Assembly (NCBI RefSeq): GCF_044377035.1
Contig: NZ_JBILJW010000003.1
Coordinates: forward strand, 1-64,000
DNA from: Silanimonas sp044377035
Lineage (GTDB): Bacteria > Pseudomonadota > Gammaproteobacteria > Xanthomonadales > Xanthomonadaceae
Length of the DNA: 64,000 nucleotides
Direction: 5' to 3'
This document shows, one piece after another, positions 35,807 to 44,879 of the stretch. Under the pieces are notes generated by a model, which was not told the origin of the DNA, did not search any database, and saw only the letters and a program-made list of their open reading frames with translations. Positions within the stretch are counted from its first letter, which is position 1; the number at the start of each line of letters is the position of its first letter. Made by a program: the position numbers and the translations under genes.

Positions 35807-37810
35807 TCAGAACTCGATGGTGGCCGAGAGCGTGGCGTTGCGGCCGTCGCCCGGCGAGTGGATGGTGTTGCTGCCGTCCTCGCTGAAGTCGAACACGTAC
35901 TCGTGGAAGCGGTCGGTGAGGTTGTTGAGCTGCAGGGCGAGCACGCCCCAGCCGAAGCGCTGCTCGACGCTGGCGTGCAGCAGGGTGAAGCCACCGAACT
36001 GGCCACCGAGGTTGGCTTCGTTGACGAAATAGTCGCCCTGGTGGTCGAGATGCACGCGCGCCGTTAGCGTGTCGGTGGCGCGCAGGCTCAGGCCCAGCGA
36101 CGCCGTGCGGTCGGGGATGCCGCGCAGTTCGTTGCCGATGAATGCGCGACGGTTCGACGCCGGGCGGACGATGGCGCTGTCGACGGTGGTGAGGTTGCCC
36201 CACAGCGTCCAGCGCTCGTCGATGCGCCAGTCGGCGGCGAAGTCCCAGCCCTTGCGGGCGGTCTCGCCAACGTTCTGTGCCGTGCCGTCGACGAGCACGA
36301 ACTCGTCCTTCGCGGTCTGTTCCCAGTACGACAGGCGCAACTGTGCGCCCGTCGCAGGCTGCCACGTGCCGCCGATTTCCCAGCCGTCGTTGATCGAGAC
36401 ATCGCGGGCCCGGCGATTGCCCGCCGTGAACGCATCGGCAAACAGCGGGTGCTGGAAGCTGCGCCCGGCATTGGCAAAGAGCTGGGCGTCCTCGCCCAGC
36501 GCCACGAAGGCATTGAACTTCGGCTGCACGATCGTCCCGAAGTCGAGGATGTCCCGCGCCGACGGCACGCCCGCCGCGTTGAACTGCAGGTAGTCGCCGC
36601 CGATGCGGTCGGCGCGCAGCGCGACGTTCGCGCCCCAGCGGTCGTCGTCGCGGAAGCCGATCCGCGTCCACGCGCCCCAGTGGCTGAAGGTGAAATCCCG
36701 GTTGCGCAGCACGGCGGCGCTGTCGCGGACGCGCCGCTGGCCAAGGGTGCCGAAGCGCTGTTCGATGACGTCCTGCGTCTCCGCGTCCACGCCGCCATCC
36801 AGCGTCCAGTTCGGGTCGATGGCCCAGCGCGCCGACACGAGCAGGCCCTGCTGGTCCTGGTCGTCGAAGCGGTTCTGCAGCGCCTGCGCCGCGGAGAATC
36901 GCACCCAGCGTTCGCGCTCGAAATGGTTGATGTAGGCCTTGGCCGACCAGCTCAAGGCGTCGTTGATGCGCTGGTCGAAGTGCAGGCTGCCGTGCTGCAC
37001 GTGCTTGTCGCCGCCGTCCTGGTTGGCATAGCTCGCCGACTGGCGCGGATTCGCCCGCGATTCCGCGAGCGTGAGGTAGCCCGGCGAGTCGCCGTCGTAG
37101 CGCGCCGTGCGGACGATGGCGCGCAGCGTGGTGTCGTCATTGATGGCGAGTGCCCAACGCCCGCCAAAGGCTCGCTTGTCGAGGTCCATACTGTCGCGAT
37201 AGCCCTCCGTCTGCCGCCAGCCGATCGTGTAGCTGTGGGTCACCGGGCCGTCCTCGAATCCGGCGTAGGCCTGCAGCTCGCGGGCACCAAAGCTGCCGTA
37301 GGCCAGACGCAGTTCGCGCGCCACATCTTCGCGGGTCTGGATGCGCACGTTCCCGGCAATGGCGAGCAGGCCCACCGTGGGGTCGCTGGTGCCCTTGAAC
37401 ACCGTGATCGACTCGATGCCGGTCGGGAACAGCTGGTCCATCTCGCCGAAGCCGTTGTGCAGGTTCATCGGCACGCCGTCGATGAGCAGCTTCACGTGCG
37501 GGGTTTCGCCATCGCCGGAGAAGCCGCGGATGGCGATGTCCGAGTTCACCAGGCCCTGGTTGTAGCGGGCGATGTACAGGCCCGGGATCTTGTTGAACAG
37601 CGCGCTGGTGTCGTTGACGTTCTCGTAGCCGATCTCGCTGCGGCCGATGACGTCGAGCGAGCCCTGCAGGTCGAGTTCGGGCGTCTCGGTGGCTTCACCG
37701 ATGACGACGACGGTGTCGAGACGGCGCGCTTCGTCCGCGGGGTTGGCGAGGGCGAGTGCAGGAATAGCTGCGGCGACGGCGAAAAACAGGGCGGAGCGGG
37801 TCGATTTCAT
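35807..37810 (-). CDS. TonB-dependent outer-membrane receptor (module 1)
   Basis: 667 residues: signal peptide, TonB box DTVVV (32-36), plug domain with LLIDGVPMNLHNGFGEMDQLFPTGIESITVFKGTSDP, then a 22-strand type barrel ending in NATLSATIEF with a terminal Phe. It looks like the FecA/metallophore-type receptors, but the ligand cannot be read. It is followed two bases later by an ABC ATPase and two DUF3526-like permeases. There is a gap of 89 bases upstream with no Zur-like dyad; it probably belongs to the long transcript that begins at the CobW gene, though a local promoter is possible. Confidence 0.9.
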   Translation of the reverse strand: MKSTRSALFFAVAAAIPALALANPADEARRLDTVVVIGEATETPELDLQGSLDVIGRSEIGYENVNDTSALFNKIPGLYIARYNQGLVNSDIAIRGFSGDGETPHVKLLIDGVPMNLHNGFGEMDQLFPTGIESITVFKGTSDPTVGLLAIAGNVRIQTREDVARELRLAYGSFGARELQAYAGFEDGPVTHSYTIGWRQTEGYRDSMDLDKRAFGGRWALAINDDTTLRAIVRTARYDGDSPGYLTLAESRANPRQSASYANQDGGDKHVQHGSLHFDQRINDALSWSAKAYINHFERERWVRFSAAQALQNRFDDQDQQGLLVSARWAIDPNWTLDGGVDAETQDVIEQRFGTLGQRRVRDSAAVLRNRDFTFSHWGAWTRIGFRDDDRWGANVALRADRIGGDYLQFNAAGVPSARDILDFGTIVQPKFNAFVALGEDAQLFANAGRSFQHPLFADAFTAGNRRARDVSINDGWEIGGTWQPATGAQLRLSYWEQTAKDEFVLVDGTAQNVGETARKGWDFAADWRIDERWTLWGNLTTVDSAIVRPASNRRAFIGNELRGIPDRTASLGLSLRATDTLTARVHLDHQGDYFVNEANLGGQFGGFTLLHASVEQRFGWGVLALQLNNLTDRFHEYVFDFSEDGSNTIHSPGDGRNATLSATIEF

Positions 37811-37899
37811 TGGGAGTTCGTCCAGAAAAAAAGGCTCAAGGCCGCGTGGCGGTCTTTGGAAACGTGGGGTGGTGCGTTCGTCGTTGAGCGCGCGCAGCG

Positions 37900-38595
37900 C
37901 TAGGCAAGCTGCCGCTCGACCGCGTCGAGGTCCAAGTCCTGCGTCGCGACCTCGTCGACGATCCTCCCGGCGGTCAGGATCAGCCCGCGTCCGGGAAGCT
38001 CTCGCGCTCGCAGCAGGTCGTGCGTGGTCATCAGCACGGAGACGCCGGACCGGGCGATGTCGATCAAGATGGCATTAAGGGCCTTTGCCGACGGCACATC
38101 GAGCCCGGAGGTGGGCTCGTCGAGCAGCATCAGCGAGGCGCCTTTGCCCAAGCCCAGCGCGAGGGCCACTTTCTGCCGCATGCCTTTCGACAGAAGCGCC
38201 AGCCGACGTGAGCGCGCATCCGAGGGAAAGCCCACGCGATCCAGCAGCGACTCGACCACCGATGCTTGCGGCGGGGTCCCGTGCTGCACGGCGCCGAGCA
38301 GTCGAAGCGTTTCGCGCGCGCTGAGCTCGTCGTAGATCCCGACGGACTCCGGGATGAAGGCGATCCGCGGATCCACCGAGCGTCCGGGGACGACGGCCTG
38401 CCCGAAAACTTCGATGCGGCCCATCGACGGGCGGGCAAGGCCGAGCGCGCATTCCAGCGCGCTGGTCTTGCCGGCGCCGTTGCCGCCGAGCAGCACGGCG
38501 ATTTCGCCAGCCGCGACCGAGAAGCTCAATCCCTGGAGAACGGCGTGGTCGCTATAGCGAAGATGGACATCGTTGAACGAAAGTGCAGCCTTCAT
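37900..38595 (-). CDS. ABC transporter ATP-binding protein (module 2)
   Basis: 231 residues: Walker A GGNGAGKT (37-44), signature LSKGMRQ (135-141), Walker B LMLLDEPTSGLD (Asp159, Glu160) and a switch His in MTTHDL. Paralogous to the module 1 ATPase; the variant SKGMRQ signature is shared. It is the last gene of module 2, after two permeases, whereas in module 1 the ATPase comes before them. It overlaps permease B2 by four bases. Confidence 0.9.
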   Translation of the reverse strand: MKAALSFNDVHLRYSDHAVLQGLSFSVAAGEIAVLLGGNGAGKTSALECALGLARPSMGRIEVFGQAVVPGRSVDPRIAFIPESVGIYDELSARETLRLLGAVQHGTPPQASVVESLLDRVGFPSDARSRRLALLSKGMRQKVALALGLGKGASLMLLDEPTSGLDVPSAKALNAILIDIARSGVSVLMTTHDLLRARELPGRGLILTAGRIVDEVATQDLDLDAVERQLA

Positions 38596-39953
38596 CGTGA
38601 CGCTCCGTCGGAAGGGGCGGCGTCGCCGTAAACCATCGCGTCCAGCGACGCGGGACTCAGCGGCGTGCAGCGCAGCAGCGCTTCAAGAACGCGCTGCCGG
38701 TACAAGTGATGGCGATCCGCCGCCTGGGCGAGGAACGTGACGTCTTGGCGGAGCGAGTGGCCCGCGGCGTCTTCGGCGGCGTTCCGCCAGACGCTGGCGG
38801 GTGACCAAGGCGCCGCGTCGGCGATGCTGCTCTCACGGCTGGAGAGCCACGCGCGCAGTGGGCGGTCGTAGTCAAAACGTGCGACGTAGTCGACAAGGAC
38901 ATCGCGGCGCCGCGAGGCGCACGCGGGTATCGACGTCAGTGGGCGCTCGAGCGCGAGTGCCAGACCGGCCGCGAGTGCGGTGTCATCATCCAGTCGATGG
39001 TCGTCCGCATCCGAGCGCTGGGCGTCGATCAGCGCCTGGAGGGCCGCGGCGCTGCTGCTATCGCTGTTCGACAGGCGGCTGTCGAGTCCCGGGAGGAGGA
39101 CGATCAGCAGCGCCCATGTGGCCAGCAGCCCGACCGCCGCGCCGATCACGGTCCGCGCGGCGCCGATCACTGCCGCGGCGATGACGAGCCAAAGTCCGAG
39201 CCACGTTGCGGCGAGCGCAAGCCACTGACCAGTTCCCGCCGCGAACACCTCGCCGGGTGAGGCAAGAACCGCCGCTGGAACCAGCACGACGAGCATCGCG
39301 ATCAACGCGACCAGCGTGCCGGCCACGGCGATACGCACTGCGAGCAGTTGACTCGCGGGCACGCGCAGTGCCGCGAGCGTCAGGCGCATCGAGCGTTCGC
39401 GCTCGCGGCTCATGCCGAGGCCAAGCAACCCACACAGGCCGAGCGGCATCACGGCCAACAGCCACATCGCCACGTCCAAGCGTCCGAAGCTCAGCATGCC
39501 TGGAGGCGCGAGCTCCGCCAGCCGTCCGTGCAGCATGATTTCGTTCAATGGGCGGCTGGTCAGGCGCGTGCCGCTCATCGCCCGTCCTGAGACGCCGGTG
39601 GCGAACCCGCTGAGAGGGCGCAGCGTTTTTTCCTGCCAGATCGGGAGATAGAAGCCCGCCACGTAGGGGTCGCGTGGATCCGGCACGAAGTCACCGTCGG
39701 CAGCGGTGTATGTGTCGACGTTGGTGGGCACGATCCGCCCTGCCGCCACCTCGTCGGCGGACGCACGGAACGTGGATGCGAGCGCCCGCGTAGCGTCGCG
39801 GTCCGAGGCTTGGGTGGACGCCAGCTGCCGCTGCCACTGCACCGACAGAGCGGCCGAAGCAGCGCCGAGCACGAGCAGCATCGCGAGGGCGGCAATCTGC
39901 AGCGGCGAGCGCCACAGTCGCGTCAGTTCGAGCCAGATCAGCGCGCGGCTCAT
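38592..39953 (-). CDS. ABC-2 type permease, DUF3526-like (module 2, subunit B)
   Basis: 453 residues. N-terminal helix (~18-38), then an extracytoplasmic loop with DPRDPYVAGFYLPIWQEKTLRPLSGF, then a helix bundle starting at LDVAMWLLAVMPLGLCGLLGLG followed by MSRERERSMRLTLAALRVPAS, the cytosolic coupling segment typical of ABC-2 permeases. A second soluble loop occupies the C-terminal third. It corresponds in position and architecture to module 1 subunit B. Four-base overlaps tie it to both neighbours. Confidence 0.82.
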   Translation of the reverse strand: MSRALIWLELTRLWRSPLQIAALAMLLVLGAASAALSVQWQRQLASTQASDRDATRALASTFRASADEVAAGRIVPTNVDTYTAADGDFVPDPRDPYVAGFYLPIWQEKTLRPLSGFATGVSGRAMSGTRLTSRPLNEIMLHGRLAELAPPGMLSFGRLDVAMWLLAVMPLGLCGLLGLGMSRERERSMRLTLAALRVPASQLLAVRIAVAGTLVALIAMLVVLVPAAVLASPGEVFAAGTGQWLALAATWLGLWLVIAAAVIGAARTVIGAAVGLLATWALLIVLLPGLDSRLSNSDSSSAAALQALIDAQRSDADDHRLDDDTALAAGLALALERPLTSIPACASRRRDVLVDYVARFDYDRPLRAWLSSRESSIADAAPWSPASVWRNAAEDAAGHSLRQDVTFLAQAADRHHLYRQRVLEALLRCTPLSPASLDAMVYGDAAPSDGASR

Positions 39954-41338
39954 GCGCGGTCTCCCCGCGGCTTGCCCTGTCGAAGCGCCGCCCAGACCGC
40001 CAGCGCGAAGAACATCAGGATGACCGCAAAGGGCGCTACGGCGGAGGCTCGCGCGCCGTGGCCCGACGCCGGCAAGCCCGGTGCCGCCGCAAGTGAGCGG
40101 AAGACGTCGCGTCGCGCGGCCGTCTCCCAGTCGCCGGTGCGGGTGTTTTTCGCCATGTCGAGGTTCAAGGTGCGCACCCAGTCGCGACGGTAAGTCTCGA
40201 CGGCGTCGGAGTACGCCTGCAGATGCCGCCGGTCGGTGCCCGCGAGCGCCGTCCCCAGCCGCTCATGTGCGAGCAGCGGGCTTGCGACGCTGAACGCGTT
40301 GATCCATCGGTCCTGGACGTCCAACGTCTGCCGAAGTTGGGCGATCGCCTTGTCGTGGGCGCCGATTCGCGCCTCTTCGTCGGCCTGCATCAGCAGGCCG
40401 TCGGCATTGATCGGCAGATCCTCACGACGCTCGACGCCGTACTGCTTGAGCAGGTCGGCCATGAAGGCGGCATTCGCCGCAGATGCCCCGTGACCGTCCA
40501 CGGCGTTCGTCAGCTGCGCTTTGAGCACCGCATCGAAATCGGCGCGCGACACCGGTGCGATCCGCTGCGCCAAGCTCGGGGCGAGCAGGGGAAGGATGAA
40601 GGCCAGCACTGCCCATCCCAGCAGCGCGAGCGGTAGTGCGCCTGCGCGACGGCCAGCGAGCTCGCCCAGCCACAGGCCCGCGGCCGCAGCGGTTGTCCAC
40701 AGCAGCGCTGTGGCCGCACACCACGTGAGCATGGCGAGGAACGGCCCCTGCAGAAGCAGCGTCGTGACCGCCACCGGCAGCAGCACGGCCAGCGCCAGCA
40801 GCGCCAGCATCAGCAGTCGCGCCGCGGCCAACGGACGCCGCGACGTCGTGCCGGCGGCAGGGAGGCGTATACCGGCACGAGCATCGCGGCCCGCGATGGT
40901 GACGCCGAGGATGAGGAATAGCAGAGTGCCAACGCTGCGGGCCAACAGGCCGGGCGACAGCGTCGGCGACGTGGATGCGCCCGCGAGATCGCGCGGCGCG
41001 AGGGTCTCCGGATTACGACGGTGGCCTTCAAGGAAGACCACGCGACCGACGTGTTCACTGACCCCTGGTTCAAGGGCCTGCAGCGGCGCCGGCGGGCGAA
41101 ACACCCACAGTCCGAAATGGACGGCGGTGTGCGCGTTCTTGAGATGCTGCTCGTGCCACGCGGTCAGCATCGCTTCGCGCTTGGTTTCGATGGACTGACG
41201 TTCGCGATCGAGGCGCCGCTGCTCGACGGCGAAGGTGCCGGCGAGCAGGGCGGCCAGCAGCACCAGAATCGCTCCGACCGCACTGCGATGCAACAGCAGC
41301 CGACTTTCCAATCGCAGCAGCGCCGCAATTCGGTTCAT
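39950..41338 (-). CDS. ABC-2 type permease, DUF3526-like (module 2, subunit A)
   Basis: 462 residues. N-terminal helix (~18-38), loop with NAHTAVHFG (His70, His74), VFRPPAPLQ and VGRVVFLEGHRRN (His106), then several helices and a second large soluble loop before a final helix (VAPFAVILMFFALAVWAAL). The HxxxH and VFLEGH elements match module 1 subunit A almost exactly while most other residues differ, so they are under selection. The gene starts one base after the TonB receptor stop. Confidence 0.82.
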   Translation of the reverse strand: MNRIAALLRLESRLLLHRSAVGAILVLLAALLAGTFAVEQRRLDRERQSIETKREAMLTAWHEQHLKNAHTAVHFGLWVFRPPAPLQALEPGVSEHVGRVVFLEGHRRNPETLAPRDLAGASTSPTLSPGLLARSVGTLLFLILGVTIAGRDARAGIRLPAAGTTSRRPLAAARLLMLALLALAVLLPVAVTTLLLQGPFLAMLTWCAATALLWTTAAAAGLWLGELAGRRAGALPLALLGWAVLAFILPLLAPSLAQRIAPVSRADFDAVLKAQLTNAVDGHGASAANAAFMADLLKQYGVERREDLPINADGLLMQADEEARIGAHDKAIAQLRQTLDVQDRWINAFSVASPLLAHERLGTALAGTDRRHLQAYSDAVETYRRDWVRTLNLDMAKNTRTGDWETAARRDVFRSLAAAPGLPASGHGARASAVAPFAVILMFFALAVWAALRQGKPRGDRA

Positions 41339-41339
41339 G

Positions 41340-43520
41340 TCAGAGGCTTCGCGTGAGGCCGAGGAAGACTTGGCGCGGCGGCTGCGGGAACAGCGAGAAC
41401 AGGTTGCTCACGTAGTCGCGTTCGTCCGTGACGTTGCTGATGGTCAGCGTCGCGCGCCAGTCGTTCCAGCCGTAGTCGAGGCCAAGGTCGAGGCGGGTGC
41501 TCTCCGGCACGCGGATGGAGTTCGGCAGCGTGGCTTCGTGCGCGCTTGCATGCACGATGCCGGCGGACGCGATCAGGCCTTCGATGCCGGACAGCCGGTA
41601 GCGCGCGAACATCGAGCCCGAATGCTTCGGCGCCGCCGCCAGCGACTGCCCGAAGTTCGGATCGCTCTTCTCCTCGACGCGCGTGCGCGTATAGGCGTAG
41701 GTCGCGATTAGCTCCACGCGCTCGCCAAGCCGGCCGGTGAGGTCGATTTCCGCACCCCGGCTGCTCTGCTCACCGGCGGCGACCGACTGCGCGAATTCAG
41801 TGATGTCGGGGATCACCACGTTGCTGCGCAGGATATCGAACGCCGCGACGGTCAGCACGGCGCGGTCGTCGGCAAGGCTCTGCCGCAGCCCGACCTCGAC
41901 CTGGCGCACCTGGTCGGCCGGGAAAACGTCGCCGTCGCGGTCCAGCGCGAAGTTCGGCGAGAAGCTGGTGGCCCAGTTCGCGAACAGCGTGCTGTCCTCC
42001 GAGAGCGCCCAGCTCAAGCCGAGGCGCGGCGAGGACTCGCTGTCATCAACCTGAGAGCCGCTGCCGTTGAACTCGCCGCGGTTGGTCTGTCGGTCGTGGC
42101 GTAGCCCGGCGAGCACGGTGAGACGCTCGTTCCAGCGGCTGTACGCCTGCGCATACACGGCCTCACCGTCGTAAGCACTGAAGCCGGCGAACTGCGGTTC
42201 CAGTGGCCCGATGATCCCGGGCAGCACGGTGTTCGTCAGAAGGTCGAGCGCCGGCAGCGTGCGGCCCGATGCGTCGTAGTCGTAGCGGTTCTGGAAGCGC
42301 TCGAAGCCGAACAGCAGCACCGTTTCATCACCCACCTCATCCGTGCGCCAGATCAGGTCGGACTGGAGGGTATGGCGAGTGATCTGCTGCGGGCCTTCGA
42401 AGGTCGAACGATCCAGCGTTCGGCCGTCATCGCGAAGCGAAACGCCCATTCGCGAATCGCCGATGTCGATGTCGTATTCACTGCCCATTCCGGCGAATCG
42501 CCAGTCCAGCTGATCGGTCAGTGCAATCGTGCTTTCGAATCCCAGGCTCCGGTAGCGCTCGTCGGTCTGCCTGCTGTCCCCCGCGAACACCGTGCGTGAG
42601 AGGGGCAGTGCGAAGGTGATCGGCGCAGCTGGCAGGCCCTCGTCGAAGGTGTAGCTCCGATCCATCAGGCTCGTGTCAATCCGGAGCGTGCCGCGCTCAC
42701 CGAGGTCGAGTTCGATAGACGGCGACACCACTTGCTTGTCCGACGTGGTGTTGTCCCGGAACGAGCCGGCGTCCTCCGCCGCTGCCGTCAGGCGATAGCG
42801 CAACGCTTCGCTGCCCAAGGGACCGCCCAGGTCGATGTCGAAGCGGCGGAACGCGTCGCTGCCGAGCAGCAGCCGTGCGTCCCCCGCGAAGGTGTCCAGC
42901 GGACGCTTTGTGATGATGTTGACGTTGCCGGCGAACGCGCCGGTGCCGCCGTACAGGCTGCCGATCGGGCCCTTCAGCACCTCGATGCGTTCGACGTTCG
43001 ACAGGTCACCCGGGTTGTCGCTGGTACGCACGCCGTTCTGCAGCGTTTCGTAGTTGGCGAAGAACCCGCGGATCACGTAGCCCGTGCTGGTGCCGAAGCC
43101 CGGCAGCGGCTGTACGCCCGAGACGAAGCGCGTCACGTCCTGCGGGAGCGTAGCCTGCGTTGCGTCCATGAGCTCCTGCGGAATGATGCGGATGGTGTTC
43201 GGCAACGAATCGGTGTCGACGGGAAAGCGCGTTCCCGTCGAGCTTTGTCTCGCGCGAAGGCCGTCGGTGTCCGAGAAGGCATCGCCAACCACGATGAGGG
43301 TATCGAGGACGACCGGGTCATCCGTCTGCCGTGCCGATGACTCTGCCGGAGCTCCTGACGCGACAGCGGTGGTCTGTGGCGACGCGACGACGCTGGACGC
43401 CATGGCGAGGGCGATGCCTGCGGCGAGAGTGCGGGTGGTCGTTTTTGTGACGACCTTCTTCGTGGTTGGGGTGTTCATGGGCAGGTCCGAAGCGAGGGGA
43501 GATTGGGGGCTGGTTGGCAT
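41340..43520 (-). CDS. TonB-dependent outer-membrane receptor (module 2)
   Basis: 726 residues from the ATG at 43520, chosen because ggagg lies eight bases upstream (within the end of cobW) and the cobW stop is only two bases away. A second ATG at 43478 is possible. A signal-like region (TLAAGIALAMASSVVAS) precedes TonB box DTLIVVG, the plug (NVERIEVLKGPIGSLYGG and NIITKRPLDTF) and a barrel ending TRSL. The plug signature matches siderophore-type receptors. It differs clearly from the module 1 receptor, so the receptors are not a recent tandem duplicate. Confidence 0.9.
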   Translation of the reverse strand: MPTSPQSPLASDLPMNTPTTKKVVTKTTTRTLAAGIALAMASSVVASPQTTAVASGAPAESSARQTDDPVVLDTLIVVGDAFSDTDGLRARQSSTGTRFPVDTDSLPNTIRIIPQELMDATQATLPQDVTRFVSGVQPLPGFGTSTGYVIRGFFANYETLQNGVRTSDNPGDLSNVERIEVLKGPIGSLYGGTGAFAGNVNIITKRPLDTFAGDARLLLGSDAFRRFDIDLGGPLGSEALRYRLTAAAEDAGSFRDNTTSDKQVVSPSIELDLGERGTLRIDTSLMDRSYTFDEGLPAAPITFALPLSRTVFAGDSRQTDERYRSLGFESTIALTDQLDWRFAGMGSEYDIDIGDSRMGVSLRDDGRTLDRSTFEGPQQITRHTLQSDLIWRTDEVGDETVLLFGFERFQNRYDYDASGRTLPALDLLTNTVLPGIIGPLEPQFAGFSAYDGEAVYAQAYSRWNERLTVLAGLRHDRQTNRGEFNGSGSQVDDSESSPRLGLSWALSEDSTLFANWATSFSPNFALDRDGDVFPADQVRQVEVGLRQSLADDRAVLTVAAFDILRSNVVIPDITEFAQSVAAGEQSSRGAEIDLTGRLGERVELIATYAYTRTRVEEKSDPNFGQSLAAAPKHSGSMFARYRLSGIEGLIASAGIVHASAHEATLPNSIRVPESTRLDLGLDYGWNDWRATLTISNVTDERDYVSNLFSLFPQPPRQVFLGLTRSL

Positions 43521-43522
43521 GC

Positions 43523-44797
43523 TCAGTCCTCCGCTCCGCCCATCCGCCAGCGCGGGAAGGGGTCCGGCAGGCCCTGCCAGCCGGCGGGGCCGAGGCGCAT
43601 TTCGCGGTCGGTGAGCAGGCAGGCGTCGAGCTCTTCGCGGACGCGCTTTTCGTCGAGGCCGACGCCGATCACCGCGAGCTCCTGGCGGCGGTCGCCCCAA
43701 GCCGGGTCCCACAGCTTCTTCATCGCGGCGTATTCGTTCTCGTCGTGGACGAGGTGCGCTTCCGGCAGCGGGGCGGTGACGCGTTCGCCGGTGCGCAGCT
43801 TCTCGCCAACGCGGCGCTGGTCGACGCGGTCGCGGGCGGCGAACCAGAAGCCGGCGGCCTCGTGCTGCGTCGCGCCGCCGACGGTGGAGAGTTCTCCCAC
43901 CCAGTCCATGCGCGTGGCCAGCCAGAAAAAGCCCTTGCTGCGGATCACGCCGCCGAGGCCTTGATGGATCAGCCGGAAGAAGCGCTGCGGGTGGAAGGGC
44001 CGGCGTGCGCGGTAGACGAAGCTGGTGATGCCGTATTCCTCGGTTTCCGGCGTGTGCTCGCCCCTGAGCTCCTTCATCCAGCCGGGCGCCAGCTGGGCCT
44101 TCACGAAGTCGAAGCGGCCAGTGCCGAGCACGCGGTCAAGTGCCACCGCGGAATGCGTGGTCTCGACGATTTCGGCGTCGCGGTTCAGCGCGCGGATCAC
44201 CTGCTTCACCTGCTGCGTCGTGTCGGCGCCGGCGCGGTCGGTCTTGTTGACGAGGATGACGTCGGCGAACTCGACCTGTTCGGCCAGCAGGTTCACGAGC
44301 CCGCGCTGGTCGTCGGGGCCGGCGACCATGCCGCGGTCGGCGAGGCGGTCGGGCGAGCAGAAGTCGCGGGTGAAAGTCTCCGCGTCGACCACGGTCACCA
44401 TGGTGTCGAGGCGGGCCACGTCCGAGAGTGCGAATCCGTCTTCGCCGCGCACCGCGAAGGTGGCCGCGACGGGCATCGGTTCGCCGATACCCGTGGATTC
44501 GATCAGCAGGTAGTCGAAGCGGTTCTCGGCGGCGAGGCGCTTCACTTCGTCGCGCAGGTCGTCGCGCAGCGTGCAGCAGATGCAGCCGTTGCTGAACTCG
44601 ACGAGCTTCTCCTCGGTGCGCGAGAGCTCGGCCCCGCCGTCGCGGACCAGTTGGGCGTCGATGTTCACTTCGCTCATGTCGTTGACGATCACGGCGACGC
44701 GCTTGCCCTCGCGGTTGCGGAGCACGTGGTTGAGCAGGGTGGTCTTGCCGGCGCCGAGGAAGCCGGAGAGGACAGTGACGGGAAGACGGGGGTCCAT
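43523..44797 (-). CDS. CobW-family zinc-chaperone GTPase (ZigA/ZagA-like)
   Basis: 424 residues: P-loop GFLGAGKTT (12-20), metal-binding CxCC (Cys72, Cys74, Cys75 in GCICCTLRDDL), NKTD (184-187), and a C-terminal CobW_C domain (HPQRFFRLIHQGLGGVIRSKGFFWLATR). These are the marks of COG0523 metallochaperones that are often Zur-controlled and deliver zinc to target enzymes in zinc starvation. The ATG at 44797 lies 15 bases from a Zur-like dyad; the longer reading to 44893 crosses the operator. It is the first gene of a minus-strand unit with both TonB/ABC modules. Confidence 0.93.
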   Translation of the reverse strand: MDPRLPVTVLSGFLGAGKTTLLNHVLRNREGKRVAVIVNDMSEVNIDAQLVRDGGAELSRTEEKLVEFSNGCICCTLRDDLRDEVKRLAAENRFDYLLIESTGIGEPMPVAATFAVRGEDGFALSDVARLDTMVTVVDAETFTRDFCSPDRLADRGMVAGPDDQRGLVNLLAEQVEFADVILVNKTDRAGADTTQQVKQVIRALNRDAEIVETTHSAVALDRVLGTGRFDFVKAQLAPGWMKELRGEHTPETEEYGITSFVYRARRPFHPQRFFRLIHQGLGGVIRSKGFFWLATRMDWVGELSTVGGATQHEAAGFWFAARDRVDQRRVGEKLRTGERVTAPLPEAHLVHDENEYAAMKKLWDPAWGDRRQELAVIGVGLDEKRVREELDACLLTDREMRLGPAGWQGLPDPFPRWRMGGAED

Positions 44798-44812
44798 GGA
44801 CGGGTATGCGAT

Positions 44813-44825
44813 GTTATAAAGTAAC
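44813..44825. promoter_or_regulatory. Zur-like operator between the CobW unit and the DUF1826/ZIP unit
   Basis: The 13-mer GTTATAAAGTAAC has the dyad halves GTTA and TAAC and fits the Zur core GTTATAnTATAAC except at two positions. It lies 15 bases before the cobW ATG on one side and 54 bases before the 68-residue gene on the other, so one site can control both directions. On the plus strand a TATCAT -10-like hexamer lies at 44830-44835, which would put the dyad inside that promoter's spacer. Confidence 0.7.
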
Positions 44826-44879
44826 AGTCTATCATGCCTTCGGGGCCGTGCCCCGATGCCCATTCGACCGAGAGCCCCC

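Noticed and set aside
35055..36671. Apparent 538-residue extension of the module 1 ATPase
   Set aside because: The ATPase domain starts at the ATG 35804; upstream residues are Arg/Pro-rich shadow of the TonB receptor.
37811..37899. Searched for a Zur-like dyad before TonB receptor 1
   Set aside because: No GTTA...TAAC dyad is present; control of this receptor by zinc would have to come from the upstream cobW transcript.
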